Assembly (NCBI RefSeq): GCF_910592395.1
Contig: NC_088319.1
Span: forward strand, 3,908,001-3,972,000
From: Lineus longissimus
Lineage: Eukaryota; Nemertea; Pilidiophora; Heteronemertea; Lineidae
Direction: 5' to 3'
DNA length: 64,000 bases
Positions within the stretch are counted from its first letter, which is position 1; the number at the start of each line of letters is the position of its first letter. The translations under genes were made by a program, and so were the position numbers. Below the pieces are notes generated by a model. The model worked only from the letters and a program-made list of their open reading frames with translations. It did no database searches and was not told the DNA's origin. Shown here piece after piece: positions 45,226 through 57,337 of this stretch.

Positions 45226-45378
45226 ATGGCAGCCTCAAGCAAGGAATGGTTACTGAGTGAAGTTGAACAACTTATTGCAGTATGGGAAAGTTGTGCCTGT
45301 TTATGGGATGTAACATCCAGGGAATATAAAGACAAGAACAAAAAGAAAGCTGCTATTCTAGAAATAGCTACAAAATTT
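45226..45378 (+). pseudogene. Harbinger MADF/Myb-like protein, N-terminal fragment
   Basis: From ATG, 51 codons read on with EWLLSEVEQLIAVWES, CLWDVTSREYKDKNKKKAA and EIATKF, a MADF/Myb-SANT-like DNA-binding start. In Harbinger elements this second protein helps the transposase reach DNA and the nucleus. Homology stops at about 45378, where the frame leaves the family and soon ends. Confidence 0.75.
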
Positions 45379-45524
45379 GCCCCATGCTGGTGTCTCATAT
45401 AAATCCATGGTCTTGTCCACACTCTTTTCTCATCTTTACGTCTTCTTCGCCGTCTTTCAATCAGGATACGTAAAATTATGGCAGAGCCACCGACAATACA
45501 TCTTCTTCTCTTGGAATCTTCCAT
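45378..45524 (-). pseudogene. Harbinger transposase, N-terminal fragment
   Basis: The minus-strand frame starts MEDSKRRRC and reads ERRRRRRKDEKRVWTRPWI then RHQHGA. Many Harbinger transposases carry this basic stretch followed by W-x-R-P-W...R. The DDE catalytic domain is absent: after HGA the sequence is the MADF gene read backwards. Confidence 0.72.
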
Positions 45525-46574
45525 TGTTTATGAATTTCCCTCAAAAATATTCCCTCAAAAATCCTCATTTCTCGGAAACATTCGACAACAAGTTGCCCAA
45601 CATGTTGTCGAATGTTGTCATGTGTATACAGGGCCAAATTTTCGATAACATCGCACCTGGACAACATGTTGGCCAACATGTTTCCCAAAATGTTGTCAGT
45701 GTGTACAGAGCTTTAACCAACTGTTGGCTGATTTAACCTATTTGGGTATTAGCTGCATGGATTCTTGTGTAAATGGCCAATTGAGCAATTGTTAAGCCTG
45801 CAGATTATCACAAAAAGCCTGACAGTATTTAAGAATGCATTATGGTATATCCTTCTCTGTGGCAATTCGACCTCCTTAGCTGTTACTTAATGGTAAGCCC
45901 ACTGTAATGCCGACAGCATCATCTGGTGGTAAAATGATTAACTAGAGCCTGTTCTGTCATTGTGTTCCAGCATGTTCTTGGTGGTGCTGGTTGTCATTTC
46001 GTTAAATTTCTTCCCACAACACCTTATGCCATTTCTCGATGTTGTCATGTTGATCTGCACTAATCATGCGATCTTTCCCAAAAGCTTTTTGAGAGAAGGA
46101 TGATTGGCTTGCTGTCTACCCCATTGGACATATGAGGCAACACAAACCTGTAGACTTTAGAACACTTGGTTCCCCTGCAAAAGTAAAAAGAAGTGAGGTT
46201 GATGAATAAAATTACTCCCTCTATCTAAGAAGTCAAGTCCATCTATGAAGGCTGGCGGTCATTATTTGGCAATCGCATTAAAACGTACCACTTACTTCTT
46301 TACAGTCACTGTCAAAAGTAATTGCTTGCATCCTTTTGGGCTCTGGTGTGCAGACTGCATTCTTGGCAGATTCTGACTATTAGTGTTTTGAGCAAGACCC
46401 AAAAGGGTGTAAACATTTACTTCTGACAGCGATTGTGAACTGTAAGATCCCCGCTCTCTTGGTTTGGTTCTAACTCATAATTCATTATGCACTGCAGAAA
46501 TGCTTCGATTGAGAGCCAGTGCTCTCTATTAATGGACCTGCCCACTATTGCAAAACTGGGTGATTGCTATATTT

Positions 46575-47270
46575 CGACACACCCTGTACATGTAAACATT
46601 GACACACCCTGTACATGTTAACATTGACACACCCTGTACATGTAAACATCGACACACCCTGTACATGTAAATATTGACACACCCTGTACATGTAAACATT
46701 GACACACCCTGTACATGTAAACATTGACACACCCTGTACATGTAAACATTGACACACCCTGTACATGTAAACATTGACACACCCTGTACATGTAAACATC
46801 GACACACCCTGTACATGTAAATATTGACACACCCTGTACATGTAAACATCGACACACCCTGTACATGTAAACATTGACACACCCTGTACATGTAAACATT
46901 GACACACCCTGTACATGTAAACATTGACACACCCTGTACATGTAAACATCGACACACCCTGTACATGTAAACATCGACACACCCTGTACCTGTAAACATC
47001 GACACACCCTGTACATGTAAATATTGACACACCCTGTACATGTAAATATTGACACACCCTGTACATGTAAACATTGACACACCCTGTACATGTAAACATT
47101 GACACACCCTGTACATGTAAACATTGACACACCCTGTACATGTAAACATTGACACACCCTGTACATGTAAACATTGACACACCCTGTACATGTAAATATT
47201 GACACACCCTGTACATGTCAACATTGACACACCCTGTACATGTCAACATTGACACACCCTGTACATGTAA
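46575..47270. repeat. 24-bp minisatellite, exactly 29 copies
   Basis: The unit is GACACACCCTGTACATGTAA plus ACAT or ATAT. 696 bases equal 29 units with no length change. All three minus-strand frames are open through it, giving false proteins of 195-258 residues. Confidence 0.97.
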
Positions 47271-47328
47271 GCATGCCAGTTCCAAGGATGTCTCTGATGT
47301 ATCGGGATGTTTCGAGATCAATTATGAT

Positions 47329-47535
47329 TAAAGGGACAATATAGGCAGCAGCTACATGTCGGCAGGCAAGATAAAGTTACACAAAGCCACCAATAGGGGT
47401 CTCTCAGTCACATCTCACAGTACGTCGAAAGGATTCACGATTGTACATGGAATATATTTAGTGCTGAGTCTGCATGACTAAGGCCCCTTACTTGATACTC
47501 TAGTCACTTGAAGATGGCCAAATTACCCCCTCTCT
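47329..47535. repeat. Dispersed repeat, AGGGACAATATAGGCAGC start
   Basis: Second copy of 40406-40602, with a few small insertions (for example CATGTC near 47354). Confidence 0.75.
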
Positions 47536-48420
47536 TGAATGAAATTCAGTTCTGTGTGTTCATTTCAATAAACTGGTAAAAATAATATTAGCTCCAAGTT
47601 CAATATAAATTCTGAGGTATTTTATACCGAGAGCTTTAAAGGTCTGATATTCATGGTAAATATTACTTTGGTAGAGTTCTAATAATTCTGATAAATCATG
47701 TATGGGAATTTTCTCTGCACAAAATCAATAAATTTGTGAATGATTTATCGATGAACCGAAGCCTAATATGTCACATTGCTATTGGTTAGAATACGATTCA
47801 ATGAGGATTTTCACTGGATGGCTAACGGCCAGCGTCTGAGAACCTCTTGGTCAAGTATATAATAGCATTCCGCGAAGTTACTATTTATAGCTCACAAGGT
47901 CATTTGCATAAGATATTGATGACGTTTTAGTCACGTGACAGTCGGACATCGACACTTATTTCTACGCATTTGAGCTTATTCCAAAGTCAATTATCTTTGA
48001 CCCTGCATTGTTTTTAGCATGAATGATACCATAGAGTCAGAGAGAGAAATATTCAGAACAATTATGTAGTATTTCCAACACTCGGATATGTGCCAGATTG
48101 AATCTAACTGCCTTAGTTCGAAAGCCTGAATCCATTACGAAACCGCATGTTTGTCCGACATTGCCTGTAATTCAGCGATGGGGAAATAGAGGGCAGCAGC
48201 TGCAGTGACGTCATTATCGCGGAATGCTATTGCAATGTGACGTCTTGTTGGTGACGTCTGCTGATGTTTTCCACTGAAACAACACTGATACTATGGTGAT
48301 AACATTAAATAGATCAATTGGTTTCTTGTTGAAACTGAGAAAAACTTTGGTATGCTGTATCATAATCACTTTCGCAAAGGTTACCTAAGTATAGGCCTAT
48401 TAAAATATATGGCAAGAAGA

Positions 48421-48594
48421 AACTACTTGAACATCTTGAGGGAGAGGGAGGGAGATTGACTGTACAGACTGCAAGAAGGAAGTGAATTGCCCATCAGCAC
48501 CAAACCAACTACTTAAATATCTTGAGGGAGATGGGGGGAGATTGACTGTACAGACTGCAAGAAGGAAGTGAATTGCCCATCAGCACCAAACCCT
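48421..48594. repeat. 86-bp tandem duplication
   Basis: Two copies starting AACTACTTGAACATCTTGAG and AACTACTTAAATATCTTGAG. About five differences, so it is recent. Confidence 0.92.
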
Positions 48595-49860
48595 CGTATC
48601 TGAATGAATATTCATGCTCCCGATGGGACCTATCAGAAATGTGTACTTCAATATTACAGGGAAGCCTGATAATATACAACTAAATTGCCCCTCAGTGATG
48701 ACAGGGTGTTTGAACTAATTTGCCTTCTCCTTTAAATGACGCCAGATTGTTGAATAATTTGTCCTCACACAAGTTAAACCCTGTGAAGTGGTTTGTGCCA
48801 GCATAACGCACTGTTATTGTTACGCTTGTAACACTGCACACTGAATGTCTGATTGTCGTCCACAGAGCGTCTGCTATCCCCTTCCAATTAGTTCTGTATT
48901 CTACCTCTACAGAAATGCACCAATCATGTACAGGCAGACTGGCAATAATAGAATCCATTGGCAGCCATGTTGGATTGCTGTATGCAAACGTGTAGTATAT
49001 AGCTCCAGTGTCGTGGATTTAGTTCTGGTGCTTTCACTGCACAGCATGTAGGAAGGAAAATTCCAATAGGAAGAGTAAGTTGCTGTAAATCTTGTACATC
49101 TGTATATTCCCCCAGTAGGTTTCTACCCAGCCGAGCAGCTGGGGTCTTTCGGCTGGTCCCCTTGTCCTGTACTGTAGACGGCATCGCTCAGATATAAACA
49201 TTCAAAATGGTGGCTTATTTGGCTTTGTCTGTCATTTCGCTTGTGGGACAGACGCATTGAGTGCACTTATTTTTAGTGCAGAGTAGATTTTCCTACAAAA
49301 GTATATCTGCAGTCCCACTCCTATATTGTATTGTGATATATGTGTATCATAAATATTGTGTTCATGGCTGTAAAATCTATGTCCCAGTGTATACACTGTA
49401 TAAAGTTCATGTGCAGACAGTTTATAGCCATGTATATAAATGGTTGAATGCAAGTGAAGGCAGGCGAGTGTACACAAGTATGCACTTGGGTAGCTGAGTG
49501 CTGTGTAAATTGGAATTGTGTTGAGGATCAGTCCTGAAGTAGTATTAGTTGTCAGGCCACTGGATGGTCCCCACTGTCATGGAGGAGGAGTGTAGGCCTG
49601 CTTTCCTTGCATCACTCTGAGTGACATTTATAATTGGCTAAAATGCTTTCGCTGATCTAAAAAAAACTGTGCTTTGGGCAAACTAAGTCAAAATTTTGAT
49701 GAAAAAGATATGTTATGTCTGTCTAGTGTTAGTGCCTGTACAAAAGGCCTATGTTCATGTAACAGGCCTATGAAAACAGACGAGCCAAAGGTTGCTAACT
49801 GCTTCTACACAGTAATGGAGTGATACGTACTGCCAGCAGTCATGTTTTTCACAGAAATAT

Positions 49861-50048
49861 GTGACCCACCACTACAAAATGAGTTGCATGTCGCGCCGAG
49901 CTTGACAGTTTGAGATGGACTGGTTGTTCATTTCACTGTTGTCTGCCTATTGTGAAATCTGAGAACATCAATTTCTTTTATTATTTCCTGGTGTAATTTT
50001 AGGCTCATCTTCTGTGCGACATGCGACTCAGTTTGTCTTGGCGGGTCA
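49861..50048. mobile_element. MITE, GTGAC family, diverged
   Basis: GTGACCCACCACTAC to GGCGGGTCAT. It shares GGCTCATCTTCTGTGCGACA with the 57180 copy. Flanks ATAT/ATCT approximate a 4-bp duplication. Confidence 0.7.
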
Positions 50049-50576
50049 TATCTTGTCTGATATAAAATGAGACCACATAAACACCAATAAACAGAATTGT
50101 TTCAAATGCAATGCTACTGGGACACTCTGTCACCTCTCAAGACAGCAAGACAAGAAAAACCCAATTAAATCTACTGGAGGTGTCCAATACATGTGTCATG
50201 AGAGAATGTCATGGCTGAAGTGCTGGGAAGACATGCTTGATGTGTTGTGAAACTAATCACACTGAATTCATTCAAAGTAGCACCTAATGCAATGGGAGGA
50301 GCATCAACTTCTAATTTGATGATGAAATTTTGTCATGGATTTGAGTAATATGCCATAAAATGAATCTGTTACATGAGCCAGTTTTGGTATCAGATACCAT
50401 CCTGTTATACAGTAATGGAACTGATCAGATTCCTTCTAAGCTGTTTAGATAGATTTTCTGCAAACATACTGAGACCTTGCAAAATATTTTGCTTTTGATT
50501 GCGATGGAGAAATGATACTGAAAATCTTCTATAAAAAAGAGATATCTCATCTGAATGAGGTGACCTTAAAATAACA

Positions 50577-51500
50577 GCTGGCTGCAGTGTGAACTTCCTT
50601 GAGTGTTGGGGTCACTGCAGTGTGACCTCCCTTGGGTGTTGAGCTGGCTGCAGAGTGGACATTTTTGAGTGTTGGGGTCACTGTAGTGTGACCTCCCTTG
50701 GGTGTTGAGCTGGCTGCAGAGTGGACTTTTTTGAGTGTTGGGGTCACTGTAGTGTGACCTCCCTTGGGTGTTGGGCTGGCTGCAGAGTGGACCTCCTTGA
50801 TTGTTGGGGTCACTGTAGTGTGACATCCCTTGGGTGTTGAGCTGGCTGCAGTGTGAACTTCCTTAAGAGTTGGGGTCACTGTAGTGTGACCTCCCTTGGG
50901 TGTTGAGCTGGCTGCAAAGTGGACTTCCTTGAGTGTTGGGGTCACTGTAGTGTGACCTCCCTTGGGTGTTGAGCTGGCTGCAGAGTGAACTTCCTTGAGT
51001 GTTGGGGTCACTGTAGTGTGACCTCCCTTGGGTGTTGAGCTGGCTGCAAAGTGGACTTCCTTGAGTGTTGGGGTCACTATAGTGTGACCTCCCTTGGGTG
51101 TTGAGCTGGCTGCAGTGTGAACTTCCTTGAGTGTTGGGGGTCACTGTAGTGTGACCTCCCTTTGGTGTTGAGCTGGCTACAGAGTGAACTTCCTTGAGTG
51201 TTTGGGTCACTGTAGTGTGACCTCACTTGGGTGTTGAGCTGGCTGCAGTGTGAACTTCTTTGAGTGTTGGGGTCACTGTAGTGTGACCTCCCTTGGGTGT
51301 TGAGCTGGCTGCAGAGTGGACTTCCTTGAGTGTTTGGGTCACTGTAGTGTAACCTCCCTTGGGTGTTGAGCTGGCTGCAGAGTGGACTTCCTTGAGTGTT
51401 GGGGTCACTGTAGTGTGACCTCCCTTGGGTGTTGAGCTGGCTGCAGAGTGGACTTCCTTGAGTGTTTGGGTCACTGTAGTGTGACCTCCCTTGGGTGTTG
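50577..51500. repeat. 66-bp minisatellite, 14 copies
   Basis: The unit includes GTCACTGTAGTGTGACCTCC, TTGGGTGTTGAGCTGGCTGC and AGTGGACTTCCTTGAGTG. 924 bases equal 14 units. GTCACTGTAGTGTGAC is itself a near palindrome. Minus-strand frames give a false 22-residue repeat protein (STPKGGHTTVTPTLKEV). Confidence 0.95.
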
Positions 51501-52327
51501 ATCAATATTGTCATTTCTGGTAAAACTAAAAAGCTGCCTGATATAGGCTACTGGCACACATTGGGTGTATGCTACTGGTACTAGATTTACAACTGGGACG
51601 TTTTCCTAATTGATTGTTGCATGATGAAGATGGATTGGGCTAATATTTTACAAGGTGTAGAGCTGGTAATATTAAGTGCATACCAGAGAGCATCTTGTTG
51701 GTGACCTTGGGCAAATCACTACACTTTGAGGGAAATGTAAACCCAAATTCTTCGACCTGGGCGCCTGTACCAGGACATTGTAAATGTGTATAACCTGTGG
51801 TGATATCTTCCTCCAAGCCGAAGATGAAATAGCTGAGCAGGTATTAAAATTCAAATTCATTTATGAGGCTTTTTTGACAAATACTTGTTGAAAATGTTTC
51901 GTCATCCTGGAATTATCCAGAGATTTTAGAAGAAAACGCGGACATGGAAAGCTACTTTGGCTCAGATGCCGCAATCAGCCATTTGTTATGAAACAAAACC
52001 ACAAGTGCCAGTATGAGTTATGACCGCAGTCTACAATCAGTTTTAGTGCACAGTGCCTCTGATTGCAACCCTGGTCCATCAGGTCAGACTAGTGCAGTTT
52101 GCTGGATACTACCCGTGTTCAATTAAATCAAGCTAAATATCGAACCACTCAAGCAGTTCTTTACACCTACCAATACAAACACTCCTTGTTTTTTTAAAAA
52201 CAACTCGATTATTTATCAGCTGGGTTCTACATAACACTACCGTAAGACGTGTTGTGAGAAAATGGTTTGGGTTTTTCTCTGTATTTGTGGATAGCACTGG
52301 AAACAAAGTTTACAGTCATATACACTG

Positions 52328-53352
52328 CTGGTAAGGGTAGTTGATAAAGCTTGGAATCAGTGAAACCTTGGAACCAGTGATAAACCTTGGAATCAGTCCT
52401 AAAAATGCATAAAAACATGAAATAATGCCATTCGAACCTAACGTGGTTACGAATCAACATTTGGAGCTTATTCTTACATGATCAGATCGGAATTTTATGG
52501 TAATTTAGAAATCTGTCGCATATCCGATTCAATAGTCTATATTTTAGAACAACCCAGTTGTACCTCGCCTCCAGTGTACAGTACTGATCTCCCAAATATG
52601 GGAAGACACGCCCACCACACACCCATAATATGGACCAATAGCGCTCCTCTTATAAATACGCCACCACCACGCGGGGCCTATTTGAACTACGGATCGGTCT
52701 GTTCATACAGGGTGATACAGAGAAAATTGGGGGCCTGTCATGCATTATGCATGGATAAGGTTGACGACTATGTCTAGGCCTAATTGTCTATGATTGACTG
52801 ATATTTTATAACAAACGATGAATAAAAGAAGCCCAGTCATGTATGTTTATTACCGAAGTTTGCGGATGAAAATTTCCTTCGCCGTGAGCGATTTCTTACA
52901 TCTTCCAGTACGCATCGAGGGATGCAGAGATCTTTGTGACGTCACCAGTTCTAAGGGGTTTTTTTTATTCACGTGTGTGTTTGTCCTATGATCTCGTGCA
53001 TCTAGTACCGAGCATAATACTTTATCGTCTATGGAATACAAAACAATCATAAAAACTAATTTTTGCTTCCATTGAAGAGAAATAAAATATTTTAACGACC
53101 ACAGCGCATTGCCAATTGATGACGTCATCCTCCACATTAAAAATGTTGGCTTCTGAACTAACTGGCAAATTGCTATCAATAAAGTCAGCTGGGACGAGAC
53201 TGTCAGTTGGGAGGGTATAAATCGTGGAAGGAACGCACCCAATTTCCCGCGCTATTTGCACAGTGATTCCATGGTTTACATTGAATATTCCAAGGTTTAT
53301 CAGTGTTTCCAAGGTTTCACTAATTCCATACTTTATCAACTACCGCTGGTAA
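52328..53352. repeat. Inverted repeats enclosing ~1 kb
   Basis: The left arm (52328-52406, GGTAGTTGATAAAG, GTGAAACCTTGGAA, TGATAAACCTTGGAAT) is the reverse complement of the right arm (53262-53352). The interior has no recognisable gene. It could be a larger non-autonomous element. Confidence 0.6.
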
Positions 53353-54791
53353 GGGGGAATGGGGGATGCGCAGGTAGAGGTGATGGAGGATTTCCTTCCA
53401 TGATAAAATCTATGATGGAGTCCATGATCGTATCTATAATGGTACCATTTTGGCCCAGTGTATGTAATGGAATCTGTAATGATCTAGAATGGCCCATCAT
53501 AGGATCTGTGATATGAAATGTGGTGTGTAGAAATCATAGATTCTATAATGGGATTCTATCACAGATCTTATGACAGGAAACGTTACATTCGTTAAACAAA
53601 TTCTGGCTATGACTTATGAGAAATTGCCTCTTGGCAAATTCTAAGACACATTGTTTACAATGTTACTGCAGTGGATTCGTTTTGATCGCAGAGGTTTTAG
53701 TCAGACAACCATGGCCTCTTGGTTTGGCCAAATGTGTCCAAAACGGATTCTCGGTGAATTATGCCTAAAATATTTCCAGTTACAGGTGTTTTAGAACAGA
53801 AATTGATGACTATTGGTACTGGTTGTATCACCATGAGACAAGACTACCATAGATTTTCAAAGCCATTTCCAGTTACATGTATTTCGAATGCCCGCCATCA
53901 AATACTGCGTGGGGTTATGAATCTGAAATTAGGATATGATATACGGGTTAGTCTTGGTGTGATTTAAACTGGTACACATTGTAGTTCACCAAGGAAATTT
54001 TTTTTGGAATTGAGAAGGTTGTCATAAGTGGACAGTTTTACCCATTTCGGCCATTTTGGCTACAAGTTTGAATGATGCCCTCTATGGCCAGGGTGTCAAA
54101 ATTCAAAATTAATTTTTTCATCAAATATTTTCTTTATATCTGTTGACTTGCCACAGCAAATATTTTTTCAATCCCTCTCCAAATATGCACTTGACCGTTA
54201 AAAACGTGCGTCCAATTTATAGGTCTGGAACCTCCAACCTATGAATATTCAGTGGTGGTATTTCCCATAGTGTCTCCCATAGTGCTGCACAGGTGGGGCT
54301 GCCACCTTGGTTTTTGCCTTCATTTGAGATCCACCCTTTCAGTATTTGGTGAGACAACCAATGCCTCTCTCATTTGGTATCAATCCCTTAAGCAAACAAT
54401 ATAACTAATGGACTGAGCAGATTTTGCCACACGAATCAAATACTGGTGATCTGACGTGAATCAAGAAATCGCCGGCGAAGCACGACATATTCCGTGCATG
54501 GCATCATAATATTCCCCCAAACAATGGACAGTTAATCCAACCGTCGGTGTACATTTCTTCACTACTCTCTATACCTGGCGGTGCTATTTGCGAACCAAGT
54601 ACATTTCTGTTACAAAGTGCCACTTTTGCTTGTTAGTGGATTTTTGAATACTCTTGAATTATTCATTCTGTAAAGTATGCCTGATCAATAATTTATATGA
54701 GTCAAGTTAGTATTGTGCTAGTAGGGATAGACCAGACACACTCTCCCACTGTGTAAATTTGTATTCTGAACACCTAGGTTACAATATGTTA

Positions 54792-54986
54792 CAGTCCATG
54801 TCACAATTGACCTGCTTCACATCAGTGATGCGCAAGTTGTGTGCCGAGTTGCGTGTCAATGACACAACAATGATGCGCTCATCTCTCTATGTTTCGTTTA
54901 AATTCCGTTCAGCCTACGCGTGACTTGTGTGCTGGCTAGCACATCAATGACGCGAATTTAGGGATCCTATTGTGATTTTGAGTCTA
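54792..54986. mobile_element. MITE, CAGTCC family, degraded right end
   Basis: CAGTCCATGTCACAATTGACC start with TA before it, a GCGTCA-rich interior, and a mutated right end TTGTGATTTTGAGTCTA. Confidence 0.68.
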
Positions 54987-55089
54987 TTTTTAAAATAGAA
55001 TAAGTTTTTGTCTCATCTTGACCACTGAGGTTTTGTTGAGTACAGTGGCCAAATTTTTGAGAAGAAATATTGCCACATGAAGTACGTGA

Positions 55090-55219
55090 GGGTCCGGTTG
55101 TTAGAAAGCATGTTAGCTCATAACATCATGCTGTCATGTTGTTACATGTGCATTGTTGTACATGAAACAACATGTCAACATGATGTTATGAGCTGACATG
55201 CTTTCTAACAACCGGGCCC
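55090..55219. mobile_element. Foldback element, GGTCCGGTTGTTAGAAAG arms
   Basis: Arms of about 55 bp pair almost perfectly, including AGCTCATAACATCATG and CATGATGTTATGAGCT, around an ACATGTGCATTGTTGTACATG centre. Confidence 0.82.
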
Positions 55220-56178
55220 AGGCATTTAAATGGGCCCTTGGGGGACAAACATCTTGGCGCCAAAAAAAGGACGTCGGCCATTTTGTTGAAAATGATGTCA
55301 TTATATGTAAATGTAAACTAAAGACGGCATGGTTTCGCCGACAGTCAAGCCCCTGCAAAAGTGGTGCACCTCCCCGCAACAGAGATTGTTGTGACGTCAT
55401 ACTATGTCAATGGCAGCGTCCTTGGACCGGTACGGTTTTTTTTCTGGTGGGAACGGCCAGCCGAACATAACTGTGCCCATAGTAGCCATGTGGGACCTGA
55501 TATCCACTCAGAAGTTTCTGGGTTGTTTTAAATGCTGTGGTTACCATAATGAAGAGACTTGCTCTTTAAGAAAAATCACTGTATGCTAGAGAAACTATGT
55601 GATGAATTAAGTTGGGTTGCCAAAGCAACGCAAGCTTTACTCTTCTTATCACAAATGGTGTTGAACACTTTCATACAGTCTTTCTGGTGAGAGTTTCATT
55701 CCTATCAGTATTCAATTGGCTACACTCAGCAGTCGGGTTGAATTTGTATCTTACGGGAGAGAGTGCATTGCAGCGTAGAGATGAGGGCTCTTAAATGCTG
55801 CATATATTTGTACATGTATTCTCAGCAGGTTTCGTTGTTCGTCACTCGGTACAAGCCACACTGAATTCGTTGTCCATTGGCCAAGAATTGGAAAGATAAG
55901 TCTTTTTCATCCCACTGAACCAGGTGGTGCCCTTTTCCATCTGTGCAGGTCCAACAGAGGTAATTACTTGCAAATGGATTTCATATTACAGTTGGATTGG
56001 GGTCTTGGGGCTGGTCTGATAGATCCGATATCCAGTATGGCCACCAGGCGGCCATCTTGAGTTAAGTTGAAACCAATATTCAATAGCTTAAGTAGAATCC
56101 TATATTCCTCCCTCCCTCCCTCCCTCCCTCCCCCCTCCAAGACACAGCGTAGTAACTTTGTTAAAATCACTCCCTTTA

Positions 56179-56502
56179 ACCCTTTGGAGCCCGTATTTCC
56201 ACAGAAATACCACCCCAAGAAGCCCGAGTTCCTGGAGCAAAATGTTGTTTACATCACATTTGACGCCAAAATACTCACCGAACTCAAATTCTCACCCTGG
56301 GGAAACCTTATATGAAAATCATGCTCAGCTACCACAGTACGTAACCAAGTTGTCATTCGGAATACCTCAGTTGCACAAAGCTGTAGTAAGTGTTCTATGT
56401 GGAGGGATGCCGAGTGAGTTTTAATACCGACTATAGTCGAGGTCGGGTGAACGGAGAGGTTTTTTTTTTGCGACTTAAGTCGAGGTCGGCCTTCAAAGGG
56501 TT
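56179..56502 (-). mobile_element. MITE, ACCCTTTGGAGCC family, inverted copy
   Basis: Starts ACCCTTTGGAGCCCG and ends GGCCTTCAAAGGGTT, the reverse of 20568 and 35941. It shares the GAGGTCGGGTGAACGGAGAG segment. Confidence 0.78.
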
Positions 56503-56543
56503 AGATAAACCTTGTTCAGATGAGATGCACATCAAGAGATGAT

Positions 56544-56661
56544 GGGTGATATGAATAAAGACTAGGAAATGCTTTTATCTAAATCTCCATGTACATTTAC
56601 ACTAGGCCTTCCTGTACAAAACCGGAGTAAAAGCATTTGCTAGTCTTTATTCATATCACCC
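56544..56661. mobile_element. Short MITE related to 19512-20027
   Basis: GGGTGATATGAATAAAGAC and its complement at the other end form the ends; GAT flanks both sides (56541-56543, 56662-56664). Inside, AAATGCTTTTA and TAAAAGCATTT match the 19512 host element. Confidence 0.8.
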
Positions 56662-57179
56662 GATGTCTCGTGCTGTTTGTCTCAGACTGGTTCTTTACCA
56701 TATCTTCCCTATAGTGTTTCATCCCATCAGTATCAGATATTCACCTCAGTCAGGTTGCATTCGTTCACACGTCAGTTTCCTCCTCATTTTTAACCCAGTG
56801 AATCATAATGTGAATAGGTTTTTAATTAGTTACCGTTTAGTGTTCCCCTAATTTGTGTTTTTCTTAACGAGTTTGTTGTTCTTTATTTGCGCTGTCAGTC
56901 AAAACATAATTAACTCCACTTGAACAGATACGGTAGCTGAGTGGAGATTTCTTTCCACAGGAGCAGGCACATCCAGCATATAAAACTGGAACAATCAGAT
57001 ATCTGAAGTAAAGATCTGAATAAGTGAAGTAAGGTATGACTGTTTCCACCTAATGCCGATCAGGCGAGCTTAAATAAACAGAGGGCAAGGCAGTGACATC
57101 TCAATGCTAACTGCGGACCTGTTCCAAGGCTAGTCTGGTGGTGTACATTTAATTGCAGCTAGTTGCACCACAAACAAAT

Positions 57180-57337
57180 GTGACGCACTACAGCAGGTTG
57201 AGGCGGACTGGTTGTTCATTTCACTATAGTCTGCCTTTTGTGAAATCTGAGTGTATCCATTTCTTGTAGTATGTCCTGGTGTTATTTTTGGCTCATCTTC
57301 TGTGCGACATGCGACCCATTTTGCTGTGGTGGGTGAC
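57180..57337. mobile_element. MITE, GTGAC family, diverged
   Basis: GTGACGCACTACAGC to GCTGTGGTGGGTGAC with AAAT on both sides (57176-57179, 57338-57341), a clear 4-bp duplication. Arms pair only at the ends. Confidence 0.75.

Larger units (their letters stand above)
44959..45713. mobile_element. PIF/Harbinger element, internally deleted (755 bp)
   Basis: Terminal inverted repeats of about 70 bp match almost perfectly, starting AGCTCTGTACACACTGACAA. TAA lies on both sides (44956-44958, 45714-45716), fitting the 3-bp TWA target of Harbinger. Inside, the N-termini of both Harbinger genes face each other and meet at about 45378; the rest of each gene is gone. It would need transposase from a full copy. 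Confidence 0.85.

Noticed and set aside
46529-47321. Open frames of 195-258 residues on the minus strand
   Set aside because: All three frames are open because of a 24-bp tandem unit without stops; no splice sites, no homology.
50547-51514. Repeat-protein-like frames of up to 176 residues on the minus strand
   Set aside because: They follow the 66-bp minisatellite and end with it; several frames are open at once.
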